Shown here: piece after piece, positions 26,528 through 37,073 of the stretch
Numbering within the stretch: position 1 is the stretch's first letter
Layout: each line of letters opens with the position of its first letter
NCBI RefSeq assembly: GCF_016894345.1
Contig: NZ_CP069798.1
Location: 951,385 to 1,015,384, forward strand
From: Paralysiella testudinis
GTDB lineage: Bacteria > Pseudomonadota > Gammaproteobacteria > Burkholderiales > Neisseriaceae
Direction: 5' to 3'
DNA length: 64,000 nt
Notes under the pieces: model-generated
Told to the model about the DNA's origin: nothing
The model's input: only the letters and a program-made list of their open reading frames with translations
The model's database searches: none
Made by a program: the position numbers and the translations under genes

Positions 26528-27502
26528 AGTCAAGTGAATAAGTGCATCAGGTGGATGCCTTGGCGATGATAGGCGACGAAGGACGTGTAAGCCTGCGAAA
26601 AGCGCGGGGGAGCTGGCAATAGAGCTGTGATCCCGCGATGTCCGAATGGGGAAACCCACCGCATTTTGTGCGGTATCCATAACTGAATACATAGGTTATG
26701 AGAAGCGAACCCGGAGAACTGAACCATCTAAGTACCCGGAGGAAAAGAAATCAACCGAGATTCCGTAAGTAGTGGCGAGCGAACACGGAAGAGCCTGTAT
26801 GTGATAGCTGTTGAGATAGAAGAACAACTTGGGAAAGTTGGCCGTAGTGGGTGAAAGCCCCGTATTCGAAATCTCATCAGTGGTACTAAGCATACGACAA
26901 GTAGGGCGGGACACGAGAAATCCTGTCTGAACATGGGGGGACCATCCTCCAAGGCTAAATACTCATCATCGACCGATAGTGAACCAGTACCGTGAGGGAA
27001 AGGCGAAAAGAACCCCGGGAGGGGAGTGAAATAGAACCTGAAACCTGATGCATACAAACAGTGGGAGCGGACAAGTTCCGTGACTGCGTACCTTTTGTAT
27101 AATGGGTCAACGACTTACATTCAGTAGCGAGCTTAACCGGATAGGGGAGGCGCAGGGAAACCGAGTCTTAATAGGGCGACTAGTTGCTGGGTGTAGACCC
27201 GAAACCGAGTGATCTATCCATGGCCAGGATGAAGGTGCCGTAACAGGTACTGGAGGTCCGAACCCACGCATGTTGCAAAATGCGGGGATGAGCTGTGGAT
27301 AGGGGTGAAAGGCTAAACAAACTCGGAGATAGCTGGTTCTCCCCGAAAACTATTTAGGTAGTGCCTCGAGCAAGACACTGATGGGGGTAAAGCACTGTTA
27401 TGGCTAGGGGGTCATTGCGACTTACCAACCCATGGCAAACTAAGAATACCATCAAGTGATTCCTCGGGAGACAGACAGCGGGTGCTAACGTCCGTTGTCA
27501 AG

Positions 27503-27535
<33 letters not shown>

Positions 27536-27582
27536 AAATGATAGATTAAGTGGTAAACGAAGTGGGAAGGCCCAGACAGCCA

Positions 27583-27614
<32 letters not shown>

Positions 27615-27692
27615 GAAAGCGTAATAGCTCACTGGTCGAGTCGTCCTGCGCGGAAGATGTAACGGGGCTCAAATCTATAACCGAAGCTGCGG

Positions 27693-28134
27693 ATTCAGGA
27701 ATCAGACTACAGGAATCAGGAATCAGGATGAAAGCACAGCGATTCGAAGATTTGCAGGTATTTCAAAAAGCGTACCGTATCTCCTTAGAGATACACCGCA
27801 GCAGTTTGGAATTTCCACAAATCGAACAATACGCACTGGCCGATTAAATTAGACGCGCCAGCAAAAGCATCTGTTCAAATCTTGCTGAAGGCTATGGCAA
27901 AAGAAGCCAGTCGCCAGCAGAATTTAAAAGATACATCCTGATCAGTATCGGCTCAGCAGACGAAATGCGCGTCTGGCTGCGATACTGTCTTGATTTACAG
28001 TACATCAGCAACACGGAATGGCAATATTGGCGAGAAACATATGAAGAAATCGCCAAAATGCTGCAAGGACTCAGTAAAAGCCTGAATAAATAAAGGCAGT
28101 TACTGATACCCGATTCCTGTAGTCTGATTCCTGG
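27693..28134 (+). mobile_element. 23S rRNA intervening sequence (IVS) in helix 45
   Basis: After GCTGCGG the rRNA is interrupted and resumes at ATGGTAGGGGAGCGTTC. The insert is bounded by 25-bp arms, ATTCAGGAATCAGACTACAG(GAATC) on the left and the complement of ATCCAGGAATCAGACTACAG(GAATC) on the right, with one mismatch. It carries an S23-type ORF. Helix 45 is a known IVS site in other bacteria, where RNase III cuts out the insert and leaves fragmented 23S rRNA. Excision here is inferred from the structure. Confidence 0.92.
27728..28093 (+). pseudogene. S23/IVS four-helix-bundle protein gene with nonsense codon
   Basis: The frame from ATG 27728 encodes 121 codons typical of the 23S IVS-encoded four-helix-bundle family: FEDLQVFQKAYRIS near the start, then IRRASKSICSNLAEGYGKR, FKRYILISIGSADEMRVWL and a C-terminal helix. 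Codon 40 (27845-27847) is TAA, where the family usually has Gln (ADQIRRAS), so a single CAA to TAA change would explain it. The rest of the frame is intact, which suggests a recent loss. There is no separate start right after the stop. These proteins form pentameric bundles of unknown function. Confidence 0.85.
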
Positions 28135-28837
28135 ATGGTAGGGGAGCGTTCTGTAGGCCGAAGAAGGTGACTTGAGAAGGTTGCTGGAGGTATCAGAAGT
28201 GCGAATGTTGACATGAGTAGCGATAAAGCGGGTGAAAAGCCCGCTCGCCGAAAGCCCAAGGTTTCCTACGCAACGTTCATCGGCGTAGGGTGAGTCGGCC
28301 CCTAAGGCGAGGCAGAAATGCGTAGTCGATGGGAAACGGGTTAATATTCCCGTACTTTGATTTAGTGCGATGTGGGGACGGAGAAGGTTATGTCAGCGGC
28401 CTGTTGGAATAGGTCGTTCAAGCCGGTAGGTGGAAAGTTTAGGCAAATCCGGACTTTCATAACACCGAGAAGTGATAACGAGCGTCTACGGACGTGAAGT
28501 GACAGATACCACGCTTCCAGGAAAAGCCACTAAGCTTCAGCTAAATCAGAACCGTACCGCAAACCGACACAGGTGGGCAGGATGAGAATTCTAAGGCGCT
28601 TGAGAGAACTCAGGAGAAGGAACTCGGCAAATTGATACCGTAACTTCGGGAGAAGGTATGCCCTTTGATGTGAAAGACTTGCTCTGTAAGCATCGGAGGG
28701 TCGCAGAGAATCGGTGGCTGCGACTGTTTATTAAAAACACAGCACTCTGCAAACACGAAAGTGGACGTATAGGGTGTGACGCCTGCCCGGTGCTGGAAGG
28801 TTAATTGAAGATGTGCAAGCATCGGATCGAAGCCCCA

Positions 28838-28911
<74 letters not shown>

Positions 28912-29178
28912 TGGCGTAACGATGGCCACACTGTCTCCTCCTGAGACTCAGCGAAGTTGAAATGGTTGTGAAGATGCAATCTACCCGCTGCTAGACGGAA
29001 AGACCCCGTGAACCTTTACTGTAGCTTTGCATTGGACTTTGAAGTCACTTGTGTAGGATAGGTGGGAGGCTTAGAAGCAGGAACGCTAGTTCTTGTGGAG
29101 CCGTCCTTGAAATACCACCCTGGTGACTTTGAGGTTCTAACCCAGACCCGTAATCCGGGTCGGGGACCGTGCATGGTA

Positions 29179-29223
<45 letters not shown>

Positions 29224-29280
29224 TTCGAAGGTTACCTAGGTCCGGTCGGAAATCGGGCTGATAGTGCAATGGCAAAAGGT

Positions 29281-29313
<33 letters not shown>

Positions 29314-29345
29314 GCGAAAGCAGGACATAGTGATCCGGTGGTTCT

Positions 29346-29401
<56 letters not shown>

Positions 29402-29420
29402 TCCGCCCAAGAGTTCATAT

Positions 29421-29470
<50 letters not shown>

Positions 29471-29475
29471 TAGTC

Positions 29476-29508
<33 letters not shown>

Positions 29509-29864
29509 TGGTACGTGAGCTGGGTTTAAAACGTCGTGAGACAGTTTGGTCCCTATCTGCAGTGGGCGTTGGAAGTTTGACGGGGGCTGCTCCTAGTACG
29601 AGAGGACCGGAGTGGACGAACCTCTGGTGTACCGGTTGTCACGCCAGTGGCATCGCCGGGTAGCTAAGTTCGGAAGAGATAAGCGCTGAAAGCATCTAAG
29701 CGCGAAACTCGCCTGAAGATGAGACTTCCCTTGCGGCTTGACCGCACTAAAGAGACGTTCGAGACCAGGACGTTGATAGGTCGGGTGTGGAAGTGCAGCA
29801 ATGCATGAAGCTAACCGATACTAATTGCTCGTGAGGCTTGACTCTATCATTTGAAGGACTTCGT

Positions 29865-29902
29865 GGTTCAGGGTTCAGACAACAGGCATCGGGAATCAGG
29901 AA
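29865..29902 (+). repeat. IVS-arm-like repeat between 23S and 5S
   Basis: GGTTCAGGGTTCAGACAACA (29865-29884) continuing as GGCATCGGGAATCAGGA matches the left arm of the IVS at about 31 of 37 positions. The remainder of the 229-bp spacer up to 5S shows no gene. Confidence 0.7.
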
Positions 29903-30077
29903 AACTGATAACCGGGCTAATCTGAGCAGACATGAACGACAGAAGAAAATGAATAAAGCTTACTGAAGTCATGCGTTACACAGAAAGTGTGAGCATGCGA
30001 TACACAGCATCACCCAACAAACACAGTTGATTTAGCCTGACAAACAGGCAACGGCTTACCGATTTGACAGTTTAAGT

Positions 30078-30191
30078 TTGGCGGCCACAGCGAGTTGGTC
30101 CCACGCCTTCCCATCCCGAACAGGACCGTGAAACGACTCAGCGCCGATGATAGTATGGATACCCATGTGAAAGTAGGTCACCGCCAAACAC
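30078..30191 (+). rRNA. rrf: 5S ribosomal RNA
   Basis: About 114 nt. The terminal stem TTGGCGGCC/GGTCACCGCCAA, loop segment CCCATCCCGAACAGG and ATGTGAAAGTAGGTCACCGC are typical of 5S rRNA. Ends are approximate. Confidence 0.93.
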
Positions 30192-30199
30192 CCTATATA

Positions 30200-30236
30200 A
30201 AGCCCCTGATACTCACGTGTCGGGGGCTTGTTCTTT
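30200..30236 (+). terminator. rRNA operon terminator
   Basis: AAGCCCCTGA...TCGGGGGCTT followed by GTTCTTT forms a strong factor-independent terminator 9 bp after 5S. Confidence 0.88.
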
Positions 30237-30301
30237 GGGCAATGTGCAAAAATACTCGCGTGGCTATGATTTCAGGCAGCATCTAACGCTGCCTGAAAAG
30301 G

Positions 30302-30307
30302 TATAAT
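30302..30307 (+). promoter_or_regulatory. -10 element before dinG
   Basis: TATAAT lies 39 bp before the dinG ATG, directly after an inverted DUS-like pair (30270-30299) that could also block read-through from the rRNA operon. No clear -35 is seen. Confidence 0.5.
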
Positions 30308-30345
30308 CTCACTTTTGTTGTTCAAGCTTGTATCGATTGCCCTTT

Positions 30346-32478
30346 ATGCTCACCGATTTAGAAAAAAACGCCATTCGCGACCACTATCAAACGCTGTCGC
30401 AAAATCTGCCGCAATTCCGCCCGCGTGCAGCGCAGCGGCAGATGTTGGCGGCGATTGCACAGGCGTTTTCGCGCAGTCAGAGCCGTGCGGAAGGAGAGGA
30501 AGCACCTAAGCGCGAAGGCGAAAGTATTGTGGTGGTGGAGGGTCCCACCGGCGTGGGCAAGAGCTTGGCGTATTTGCTGGCCGGCGGCATTATGGCGCAA
30601 ACGCGGGGCAAACGGCTGATTGTGAGCAGCGCCACCGTAGCCTTGCAGGAGCAATTGGTGGGGCGCGATTTGCCGTTTTTGGTGCAACACAGCGGCCTAG
30701 AGCTCACCTTTGCGCTGGCCAAAGGCCGTGCCCGCTATTTGTGCCCTTATAAGCTCTATCAACTCACCCAAAGCCACGCACAAGACAGCCTAGCCGGGCT
30801 GGAAACGCCTACGGTGTTGTGGGACAGCAAACCGAAAGCCGAGGACTTAGCGGCGTTGCGCCAATTGGCGGACGCCTTTGCCGAGCGCCGTTTTAATGGT
30901 GATCGCGACACTTGGCCGGACGCAATCGACGACGGCTTGTGGCAGAAAATCACCAACGACCGCCACGGCTGCCTGAAAGCCGCTTGCCCCAATCGTGTGG
31001 AGTGTCCGTTTTTCTTGGCGCGCGAGGTTTTGGATACGGTGGACGTGGTGGTGAGCAACCACGATTTGCTGCTGGCCGATATCGGTATGGGCGGCGGGGT
31101 GATTTTGCCGGAGCCGGGCAACAGCTTTTACTGCATCGACGAAGCCCATCATCTGGCCAAAAAGGCATTAAACCAGTTTGCGGCCGAACACAGCATCAAC
31201 CAAGCCATGTGGTTTTTGGAGCGCGTGGCGGGCGTTACCGACAAAGTGGCTTCGGTTGCGGATAAGGCCGAGCTGGCCAATTTGGCCGACGAAGCGGCGG
31301 CGGCCTTGCTGGAAAGCCTAAGTGAATGGCTATTTCATTTGAGTGAAGCGCCGGAGCTGGCGGCGCAAGAGCGTTTTAATGCGCCCACTTGGCTGTGGGT
31401 GGACGGCGTGGTGCCGGAACACCTGCAAACCCTAACCGACAACACTGCTTTGGCGGCTCGCGCCTTATTAAAAAACCTCAACGGGCTGAACGATGCTTTG
31501 GCCGCCGCCCGGCGCGACAAAAGCCAAGACGGCGCTTTAATCGACCGCTTAAGCTCTGAGCTGGGTGTGATGCTGGCGCGCGCCGAGCAAGTGTGTGCAG
31601 TGTGGGATTTGCTGGCCACCACCACGGTGGAAGGCGAAGCGCCGTTGGCCAAATGGGTGTCGCGCAAAATTCAAGACAAGCCGGACTACCACTTTCACGC
31701 CTCGCCCATCAGCAGCGCATCCATGTTGGCCAATGGCCTGTGGCGGCGGGCGGCGGGCGCGGTATTAACGTCGGCCACTTTGCGCTCTTTGGGGCAGTTT
31801 GATTTATTGTTGCGCCAAACCGGCTTGCACTGGCTGCCGCAAACCACCACCTTGGCCTTAGATAGCCCGTTTGATTTTGCCAGACAGGGCGAGCTGTATA
31901 TTCCGCCGCTGGGCGCCAGCCCCAAAGATGCGGCGGCGCACACCGAAGCGGTGGCCGAATGGCTGCCCAAGCTGATTGATGCGGCCGAGCCGATTGGCAC
32001 CTTGGTGTTGTTTTCTTCGCGCAAGCAAATGCAGGAGGTGGCCTTAAGGTTGCCTGAAAGCCATCTGCCTTTATTATTGATGCAGGGCGATTTGCCCAAA
32101 GCAGTGTTGTTGCAACGCCATTACGAAGCCGTGAACGGCGGCCGTGCCAGCATTATTTTCGGGCTCGACAGCTTTGCCGAAGGCATGGATTTGCCCGGCA
32201 TGGCTTGCGTGCAGGTGATTATCGCCAAGCTGCCGTTTGCCATGCCCGACAACCCGATTGAAAAAACCCAGAGCCGCTGGATTGAACAGCGCGGCGGCAA
32301 TCCGTTTATGGAAATCACCGTGCCCGAGGCCAGCATCAAGCTGGTGCAGGCAGTAGGCCGCTTGATTCGTACCGAGTCCGATTATGGCCGCGTTACCATT
32401 TTGGATAGCCGCATTCTCACCGCCCGCTACGGCAAGCAGTTGTTGGCGTGTTTGCCGCCATTTAAACGGATTGGTTGA
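30346..32478 (+). CDS. dinG: ATP-dependent DNA helicase DinG
   Basis: A 710-residue superfamily 2 (XPD-like) 5'-3' helicase. It has Walker A GPTGVGKSLAYLL (near residue 72), a four-Cys iron-sulfur cluster set (ARYLCPYKL, HGCLKAACPNRVECPF), the DEAH box (DEAHHLAKKA) and a C-terminal arginine-finger motif (LVQAVGRLIRTE). DinG unwinds forked DNA, R-loops and G-quadruplexes. The ATG at 30346 gives MLTDLEKNAI; a TTG six codons upstream is less likely. It starts 154 bp after the 5S gene and stands alone. Confidence 0.95.
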   Translation: MLTDLEKNAIRDHYQTLSQNLPQFRPRAAQRQMLAAIAQAFSRSQSRAEGEEAPKREGESIVVVEGPTGVGKSLAYLLAGGIMAQTRGKRLIVSSATVALQEQLVGRDLPFLVQHSGLELTFALAKGRARYLCPYKLYQLTQSHAQDSLAGLETPTVLWDSKPKAEDLAALRQLADAFAERRFNGDRDTWPDAIDDGLWQKITNDRHGCLKAACPNRVECPFFLAREVLDTVDVVVSNHDLLLADIGMGGGVILPEPGNSFYCIDEAHHLAKKALNQFAAEHSINQAMWFLERVAGVTDKVASVADKAELANLADEAAAALLESLSEWLFHLSEAPELAAQERFNAPTWLWVDGVVPEHLQTLTDNTALAARALLKNLNGLNDALAAARRDKSQDGALIDRLSSELGVMLARAEQVCAVWDLLATTTVEGEAPLAKWVSRKIQDKPDYHFHASPISSASMLANGLWRRAAGAVLTSATLRSLGQFDLLLRQTGLHWLPQTTTLALDSPFDFARQGELYIPPLGASPKDAAAHTEAVAEWLPKLIDAAEPIGTLVLFSSRKQMQEVALRLPESHLPLLLMQGDLPKAVLLQRHYEAVNGGRASIIFGLDSFAEGMDLPGMACVQVIIAKLPFAMPDNPIEKTQSRWIEQRGGNPFMEITVPEASIKLVQAVGRLIRTESDYGRVTILDSRILTARYGKQLLACLPPFKRIG

Positions 32479-32601
32479 TGTGATGATGTGTTTCAGGCAG
32501 CCTCTTGATGTTTATTGGGCTGCCAACATCGATAAATGGGCGTAGATGCAACAACCGGCCGCTGCTTATGGCTGCGGCAAGCGATTGTAAGGCTTACCGC
32601 G

Positions 32602-32630
32602 TTGACAAAAAAATGTAATTTCATTAAAAT
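32602..32630 (+). promoter_or_regulatory. Promoter of rplM-rpsI
   Basis: TTGACA (32602-32607), a 17-bp spacer and TAAAAT (32625-32630) form a near-consensus promoter 37 bp before the rplM start. Confidence 0.82.
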
Positions 32631-32666
32631 CGTTGGTTTCCGTTATATTTATTTGGATTTACTCCC

Positions 32667-33095
32667 ATGAAAACCTTTTCAGCGAAACCGCATGAGGTTA
32701 AGCGCGATTGGTTTGTCATCGACGCCCAAGACAAAGTACTTGGCCGTGTGGCAGCCGAAGTCGCCCGCCGTTTGCGCGGCAAACATAAGCCCGAATTCAC
32801 CCCGCACGTAGATACCGGTGATTACATCATTGTAATTAATGCCGACAAACTGCGTGTTACCGGTAACAAAGCTTTGGATAAAAAATACTACCGCCACTCC
32901 GGCTACCCGGGCGGTATTTACGAGCGCAACTTCACTGAAATGCAAGAGAAGTTCCCCGAGCGCGTGTTGGAAAAAGCCGTTAAAGGCATGTTGCCCAAAG
33001 GCCCGCTGGGTTACGCCATGATTAAAAAGCTGAAAGTGTACGCCGGTGCCGAGCACGGCCACGCTGCCCAGCAACCCAAAGTTTTGGATATCTAA
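32667..33095 (+). CDS. rplM: Ribosomal protein L13 (uL13)
   Basis: A 142-residue protein of the exact family length. It starts [20 protein letters not shown] and carries the L13 signature ([20 protein letters not shown]). It is an early-assembling 50S protein. It is first gene of the usual rplM-rpsI pair, with rpsI 9 bp downstream and a strong promoter upstream. Confidence 0.98.
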   Translation: MKTFSAKPHEVKRDWFVIDAQDKVLGRVAAEVARRLRGKHKPEFTPHVDTGDYIIVINADKLRVTGNKALDKKYYRHSGYPGGIYERNFTEMQEKFPERVLEKAVKGMLPKGPLGYAMIKKLKVYAGAEHGHAAQQPKVLDI

Positions 33096-33104
33096 GGACA
33101 CATT

Positions 33105-33497
33105 ATGAACGGTAAGTATTACTACGGCACAGGTCGCCGCAAAAGTTCTGTGGCCCGTGTATTCATGCAAAAAGGCACTGGTCAAATCATCGTTAACGGC
33201 CGCCCGGTAGACGAGTTTTTCGGTCGAGAAACCGGCCGCATGGTGGTGCGTCAGCCTTTGGCTTTGACTGAAAATCTGGAAGCGTTTGACATTAAAGTAA
33301 ACGTAACCGGCGGCGGTGAAACCGGCCAATCCGGTGCCATCCGTCACGGCATTACCCGCGCTCTGATCGACTACGATGTTGCATTGAAACCCGCATTGTC
33401 TGCCGCCGGTTTGGTTACCCGCGATGCGCGTGAAGTGGAGCGTAAAAAATTCGGTTTGCGCAAAGCCCGTCGCGCCAAGCAGTTCTCCAAACGTTAA
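33105..33497 (+). CDS. rpsI: Ribosomal protein S9 (uS9)
   Basis: A 130-residue protein with the S9 start [16 protein letters not shown], the signature [19 protein letters not shown] and the basic C-terminal tail [17 protein letters not shown] that reaches the ribosomal P site. A good ribosome site (CTAAGGACACATT) overlaps the rplM stop. A terminator follows at 33532. Confidence 0.98.
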   Translation: MNGKYYYGTGRRKSSVARVFMQKGTGQIIVNGRPVDEFFGRETGRMVVRQPLALTENLEAFDIKVNVTGGGETGQSGAIRHGITRALIDYDVALKPALSAAGLVTRDAREVERKKFGLRKARRAKQFSKR

Positions 33498-33531
33498 TGG
33501 CTTGCTGCTTTCAGGCAGCCTTGCGTTACTC

Positions 33532-33557
33532 AAAAAAGAGCCTTACGGCTCTTTTTT
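33532..33557 (+). terminator. Rho-independent terminator of rplM-rpsI
   Basis: AAAAAAGAGCC-TTAC-GGCTCTTTTTT, with a T6 tail. A single DUS precedes it. Confidence 0.92.
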
Positions 33558-33680
33558 GTATTGGGCGGCGGTATGTGGGTGGATGCCAAACTGACAAAAC
33601 AACAGTGCTCGCGTAAAATAACCCCGTTTGACCGTGGCCGTTTTGGCGGCGGTGCCAAATTTCTAAAGCAGTTGGAAAGC

Positions 33681-35573
33681 ATGAATTATCCTGTTGAATA
33701 CGATGTGATTGTGGTGGGCGGCGGCCATGCCGGTACGGAAGCGGCATTGGCCGCCGCCCGCATGGGCGCCCAAACCTTGCTGTTAACACACAATATTGAA
33801 ACCTTGGGGCAGATGTCGTGTAATCCGTCAATCGGCGGCATCGGCAAAGGCCATTTGGTGCGCGAAGTGGATGCGTTGGGCGGTGCTATGGCGCTGGCTA
33901 CGGATCAATCCGGCATCCAATTTCGCCGTTTGAATGCCTCTAAAGGTGCGGCGGTGCGGGCCACACGGGCGCAGGCTGATCGTGTGCTGTATAAAGCGGC
34001 CATCCGCCACATGTTGGAAAATCAGCCCAATCTGGCCTTGTTTCAGCAGCAGGTAGACGATATTTTGCTCGAAGGCAGCCGCGTTTGCGGCGTGCTCACT
34101 GCAATGGGAGTGACATTTCGCGCCCGTAGCGTGGTGCTCACGGCGGGCACATTTTTGGCCGGTAAAATCCACATCGGCCTGCAAAACTACGCCGGCGGCC
34201 GTGCCGGTGATCCGGCGGCACAGGGGCTTTCAGGCTGCCTGAAAGAATTAAATTTACCGGTGGCGCGGTTGAAAACCGGTACGCCGCCGCGCATTGATGG
34301 GCGCAGCATTGATTTCTCACGCCTGCAAGCGCAGCCGGGTGATACGCCGGTGCCGGTGTTTTCGGTGCGCGGCGATGCGGCCATGCATCCGCAGCAGATT
34401 CCGTGTTGGATTACCCACACCAATGCGCACACGCACGAGATTATCCGCAGCGGCTTCGACCGCAGCCCGATGTTTACCGGCAAAATCGAAGGCGTGGGGC
34501 CGCGTTATTGCCCTTCAATTGAAGATAAGATCAACCGCTTTGCCGACAAAGAAAGCCACCAGATTTTTCTGGAGCCGGAAGGTTTGACCACCCACGAATA
34601 TTATCCGAACGGCATTTCCACCAGCTTGCCGTTTGATATTCAGTATGCCTTGGTGCGCTCGATGGTGGGGCTGGAAAATGCGCATATTCTGCGCCCGGGC
34701 TATGCCATCGAATACGATTATTTCGATCCGCGCAACCTCAAAGCCAGCTTGGAAACCAAAACCATTGCCGGGCTGTTTTTTGCCGGGCAGATTAACGGCA
34801 CCACCGGCTACGAAGAAGCGGCGGCACAAGGTTTGCTGGCCGGTGCCAATGCGGTGCAATATGTGCGCGAGCAGTCGCCGCTGTTGTTGCGGCGCGAGCA
34901 GGCTTATCTGGGCGTGTTGGTGGACGATTTGATTACCAAAGGCGTGAACGAACCGTACCGCATGTTTACCAGCCGCGCCGAATACCGTTTGCAATTGCGT
35001 GAAGACAATGCCGATATGCGCCTAAGCGAAGACGGCCACCGTTTGGGTTTGGTGGGCGAAGCGCAATGGCGTGCGTTTAACGAAAAACGCGAAGCGGTGG
35101 CGCTGGAAATCCAACGCCTGAAAAGCAGTTGGTTTACGCCGCAAAAATTGCCGGAGGCTGAGCAGGTGCGCGTATTAGGGCAAAAATTGGGCAAAGAAGC
35201 CAATTTGCACGACTTGCTGCGCCGCCCCAACGTGGATTACGTCACGCTGATGAGCCTGCCCGGTGCGGCAGCGCCCGTGCCGCTGGGTGAGGCGATTAGC
35301 GAACAAGTGGAAATCCAGGTCAAATACCAAGGCTATATCGAGCGGCAAAACGAAGAAATCGGTCGCCGCCAAAATCTGGAAACCTTAAGGCTGCCTGAAA
35401 ACATTGACTACGCCAAAGTAAAAGGCTTGTCGGCCGAAGTGCAGCAAAAACTAAACCAGCACCGCCCCGAAACCATGGGGCAGGCCGTGCGTATCTCCGG
35501 CGTTACCCCGGCAGCGGTGGCCTTATTGATGGTGCATTTGAAACGCGGATTTGAGGGAGCGAAAACAGCATGA
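33681..35573 (+). CDS. mnmG: tRNA uridine-5-carboxymethylaminomethyl modification enzyme MnmG (GidA)
   Basis: A 630-residue FAD protein with the dinucleotide motif [19 protein letters not shown], the GidA signatures [20 protein letters not shown] and [21 protein letters not shown], and catalytic Cys regions. With MnmE it adds the aminomethyl-type group to wobble U34 of several tRNAs. The start at 33681 gives the family N-terminus [13 protein letters not shown] zero-loop DUS palindrome (34227-34245) is inside the coding sequence. It overlaps rsmG by 4 bp, so translation is coupled. Confidence 0.97.
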   Translation: MNYPVEYDVIVVGGGHAGTEAALAAARMGAQTLLLTHNIETLGQMSCNPSIGGIGKGHLVREVDALGGAMALATDQSGIQFRRLNASKGAAVRATRAQADRVLYKAAIRHMLENQPNLALFQQQVDDILLEGSRVCGVLTAMGVTFRARSVVLTAGTFLAGKIHIGLQNYAGGRAGDPAAQGLSGCLKELNLPVARLKTGTPPRIDGRSIDFSRLQAQPGDTPVPVFSVRGDAAMHPQQIPCWITHTNAHTHEIIRSGFDRSPMFTGKIEGVGPRYCPSIEDKINRFADKESHQIFLEPEGLTTHEYYPNGISTSLPFDIQYALVRSMVGLENAHILRPGYAIEYDYFDPRNLKASLETKTIAGLFFAGQINGTTGYEEAAAQGLLAGANAVQYVREQSPLLLRREQAYLGVLVDDLITKGVNEPYRMFTSRAEYRLQLREDNADMRLSEDGHRLGLVGEAQWRAFNEKREAVALEIQRLKSSWFTPQKLPEAEQVRVLGQKLGKEANLHDLLRRPNVDYVTLMSLPGAAAPVPLGEAISEQVEIQVKYQGYIERQNEEIGRRQNLETLRLPENIDYAKVKGLSAEVQQKLNQHRPETMGQAVRISGVTPAAVALLMVHLKRGFEGAKTA

Positions 35574-36205
35574 GTGATTTGAAAAGCCATTTGCAACAAG
35601 GCCTGCAACAAATGGGTATTGTACTCAGCGTACCGCAGCAATTGCAGTTGCTGGCCTTTGTGGAGCTGCTGAAAAAATGGAACAGCACCTATAACCTCAC
35701 CGCCTTGCGCGATGAGCAGTCGGTCATCAGCCACCACATTCTCGACAGCCTTACCTTGCTGCCCTATGTGGCAGAAGCGCGCGGGCTGATTGATGTGGGC
35801 TCCGGCGGCGGTATGCCCGGTATTCCGATTGCGATTGCGCGCCCGGATTTGCCGGTGGCACTGCTGGATGCCAACAGCAAAAAAACCTCGTTTTTGCAGC
35901 AAGCGGCGATTGAGCTGGGCTTGAATAATGTACAAGTGATTACCGGTCGCGTAGAGGCAATGGTGGGCGAGCAATTCGACGTAATCACCAGCCGTGCTTT
36001 TGCTGAGTTGAGTGATTTTGTCAGCATTACCAAGCAGTTGATGGCCAAGGGCGGCTGCTGGGCGGCGATGAAAGGCGTGTATCCGTATGAAGAAATCGCC
36101 CAACTGCCGCCGGGCGTGGCCGTGGTACAAGTAGATAAATTGGAGGTGCCCAATCTGGGTGCCGAGCGCCATATGGTGATATTGCAGAAGAAAGACGTCA
36201 CATGA
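35570..36205 (+). CDS. rsmG: 16S rRNA m7G527 methyltransferase RsmG (GidB)
   Basis: A 211-residue SAM-dependent methyltransferase with the family features [13 protein letters not shown], the SAM loop [18 protein letters not shown] and VTSRAFAEL-like substrate loop (ITSRAFAEL). It methylates N7 of G527 in 16S rRNA, and its loss gives low-level streptomycin resistance in other bacteria. ATGA overlaps on both sides (mnmG upstream, parA downstream) show an operon. Confidence 0.96.
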   Translation: MSDLKSHLQQGLQQMGIVLSVPQQLQLLAFVELLKKWNSTYNLTALRDEQSVISHHILDSLTLLPYVAEARGLIDVGSGGGMPGIPIAIARPDLPVALLDANSKKTSFLQQAAIELGLNNVQVITGRVEAMVGEQFDVITSRAFAELSDFVSITKQLMAKGGCWAAMKGVYPYEEIAQLPPGVAVVQVDKLEVPNLGAERHMVILQKKDVT

Positions 36206-36972
36206 GTGCGCTTATCATCGCGGTGGCCAATCAAAAAGGCGGTGTGGGCAAAACCACCACTGTGGTGAATCTGGCTGCTTCGTTGGCGCACAAAGGCCGT
36301 CGGGTGCTGGTGGTGGATTTGGATCCGCAAGGCAATGCCAGCACCGGCAGCGGCATCAACAAAAGCGGCATCAGCCACGGCGTGTATGCGGTGTTGCTGG
36401 GTAATGCCACTGCGGCAGAAGCGATTGTGCACAGCAAAGCCGGCGCTTATGATGTTTTACCGGCCAACCGTGCGCTGGCCGGAGCGGAAGTGGAGCTGGT
36501 GCAGGAATTGGCGCGCGAAATGCGGCTGAAAAACGCCTTGGCCGAAGTGGCAGACAACTACGATTATATTTTGATTGACTGCCCGCCCACGCTCACCTTG
36601 CTCACCATCAACGGCTTGGTGGCGGCACAAAAAATCATGGTGCCGATGGTGTGTGAATATTATGCGCTGGAAGGCATTTCCGACTTGGTGGCCACCATCC
36701 GTAAAATCCGCCAAGCAGTTAACCCGCAATTGGATATTTTGGGCATTGTGCGCACACTTTATGATGCACGCAGCCTGCTGTCGCAACAGGTGGATGCACA
36801 ATTGGAAAAATACTTCCCGGGCAAAGTTTTTACCACTATTATTCCGCGCAATATCCGTTTGGCCGAAGCGCCCAGCCACGGTATGCCCGCACTGGCCTAC
36901 GACCCGAAAGCGCGCGGCACACTGGCCTATCTGGAGTTGGCCGACGAGTTGCTTGCTTGGCCGCAAGCTTAA
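36202..36972 (+). CDS. parA: Chromosome partitioning ATPase ParA (Soj)
   Basis: A 256-residue deviant Walker ATPase with KGGVGKTTTVVNLAASLA near the N-terminus, the switch region DCPPTLTLLTINGL and the VCEYYALEGISDLVATI stretch. There is no N-terminal HTH, so this is the chromosomal Soj type. It binds DNA non-specifically with ATP and, with ParB at parS, segregates origins. It overlaps rsmG by 4 bp and is followed by parB 101 bp later; one DUS pair lies between. Confidence 0.95.
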   Translation: MSALIIAVANQKGGVGKTTTVVNLAASLAHKGRRVLVVDLDPQGNASTGSGINKSGISHGVYAVLLGNATAAEAIVHSKAGAYDVLPANRALAGAEVELVQELAREMRLKNALAEVADNYDYILIDCPPTLTLLTINGLVAAQKIMVPMVCEYYALEGISDLVATIRKIRQAVNPQLDILGIVRTLYDARSLLSQQVDAQLEKYFPGKVFTTIIPRNIRLAEAPSHGMPALAYDPKARGTLAYLELADELLAWPQA

Positions 36973-37073
36973 TCTGCCAGTCAATATTTATGGTCTGGCC
37001 TCATTTATTAACTTGGTGGATGGCAAACGCATTCAGGCAGCCTGAAGCAGCCCCACAATCGGATAACACAGCA

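Noticed and set aside
27245-27330. Second IVS in another 23S helix
   Set aside because: The rest of the 23S reads as continuous conserved rRNA; only helix 45 carries foreign sequence.
33561-33680. Longer N-terminus for MnmG starting at 33561
   Set aside because: The first 40 residues cover the rpsI terminator flank and do not match the family; MNYPVEYDV at 33681 is the usual start.
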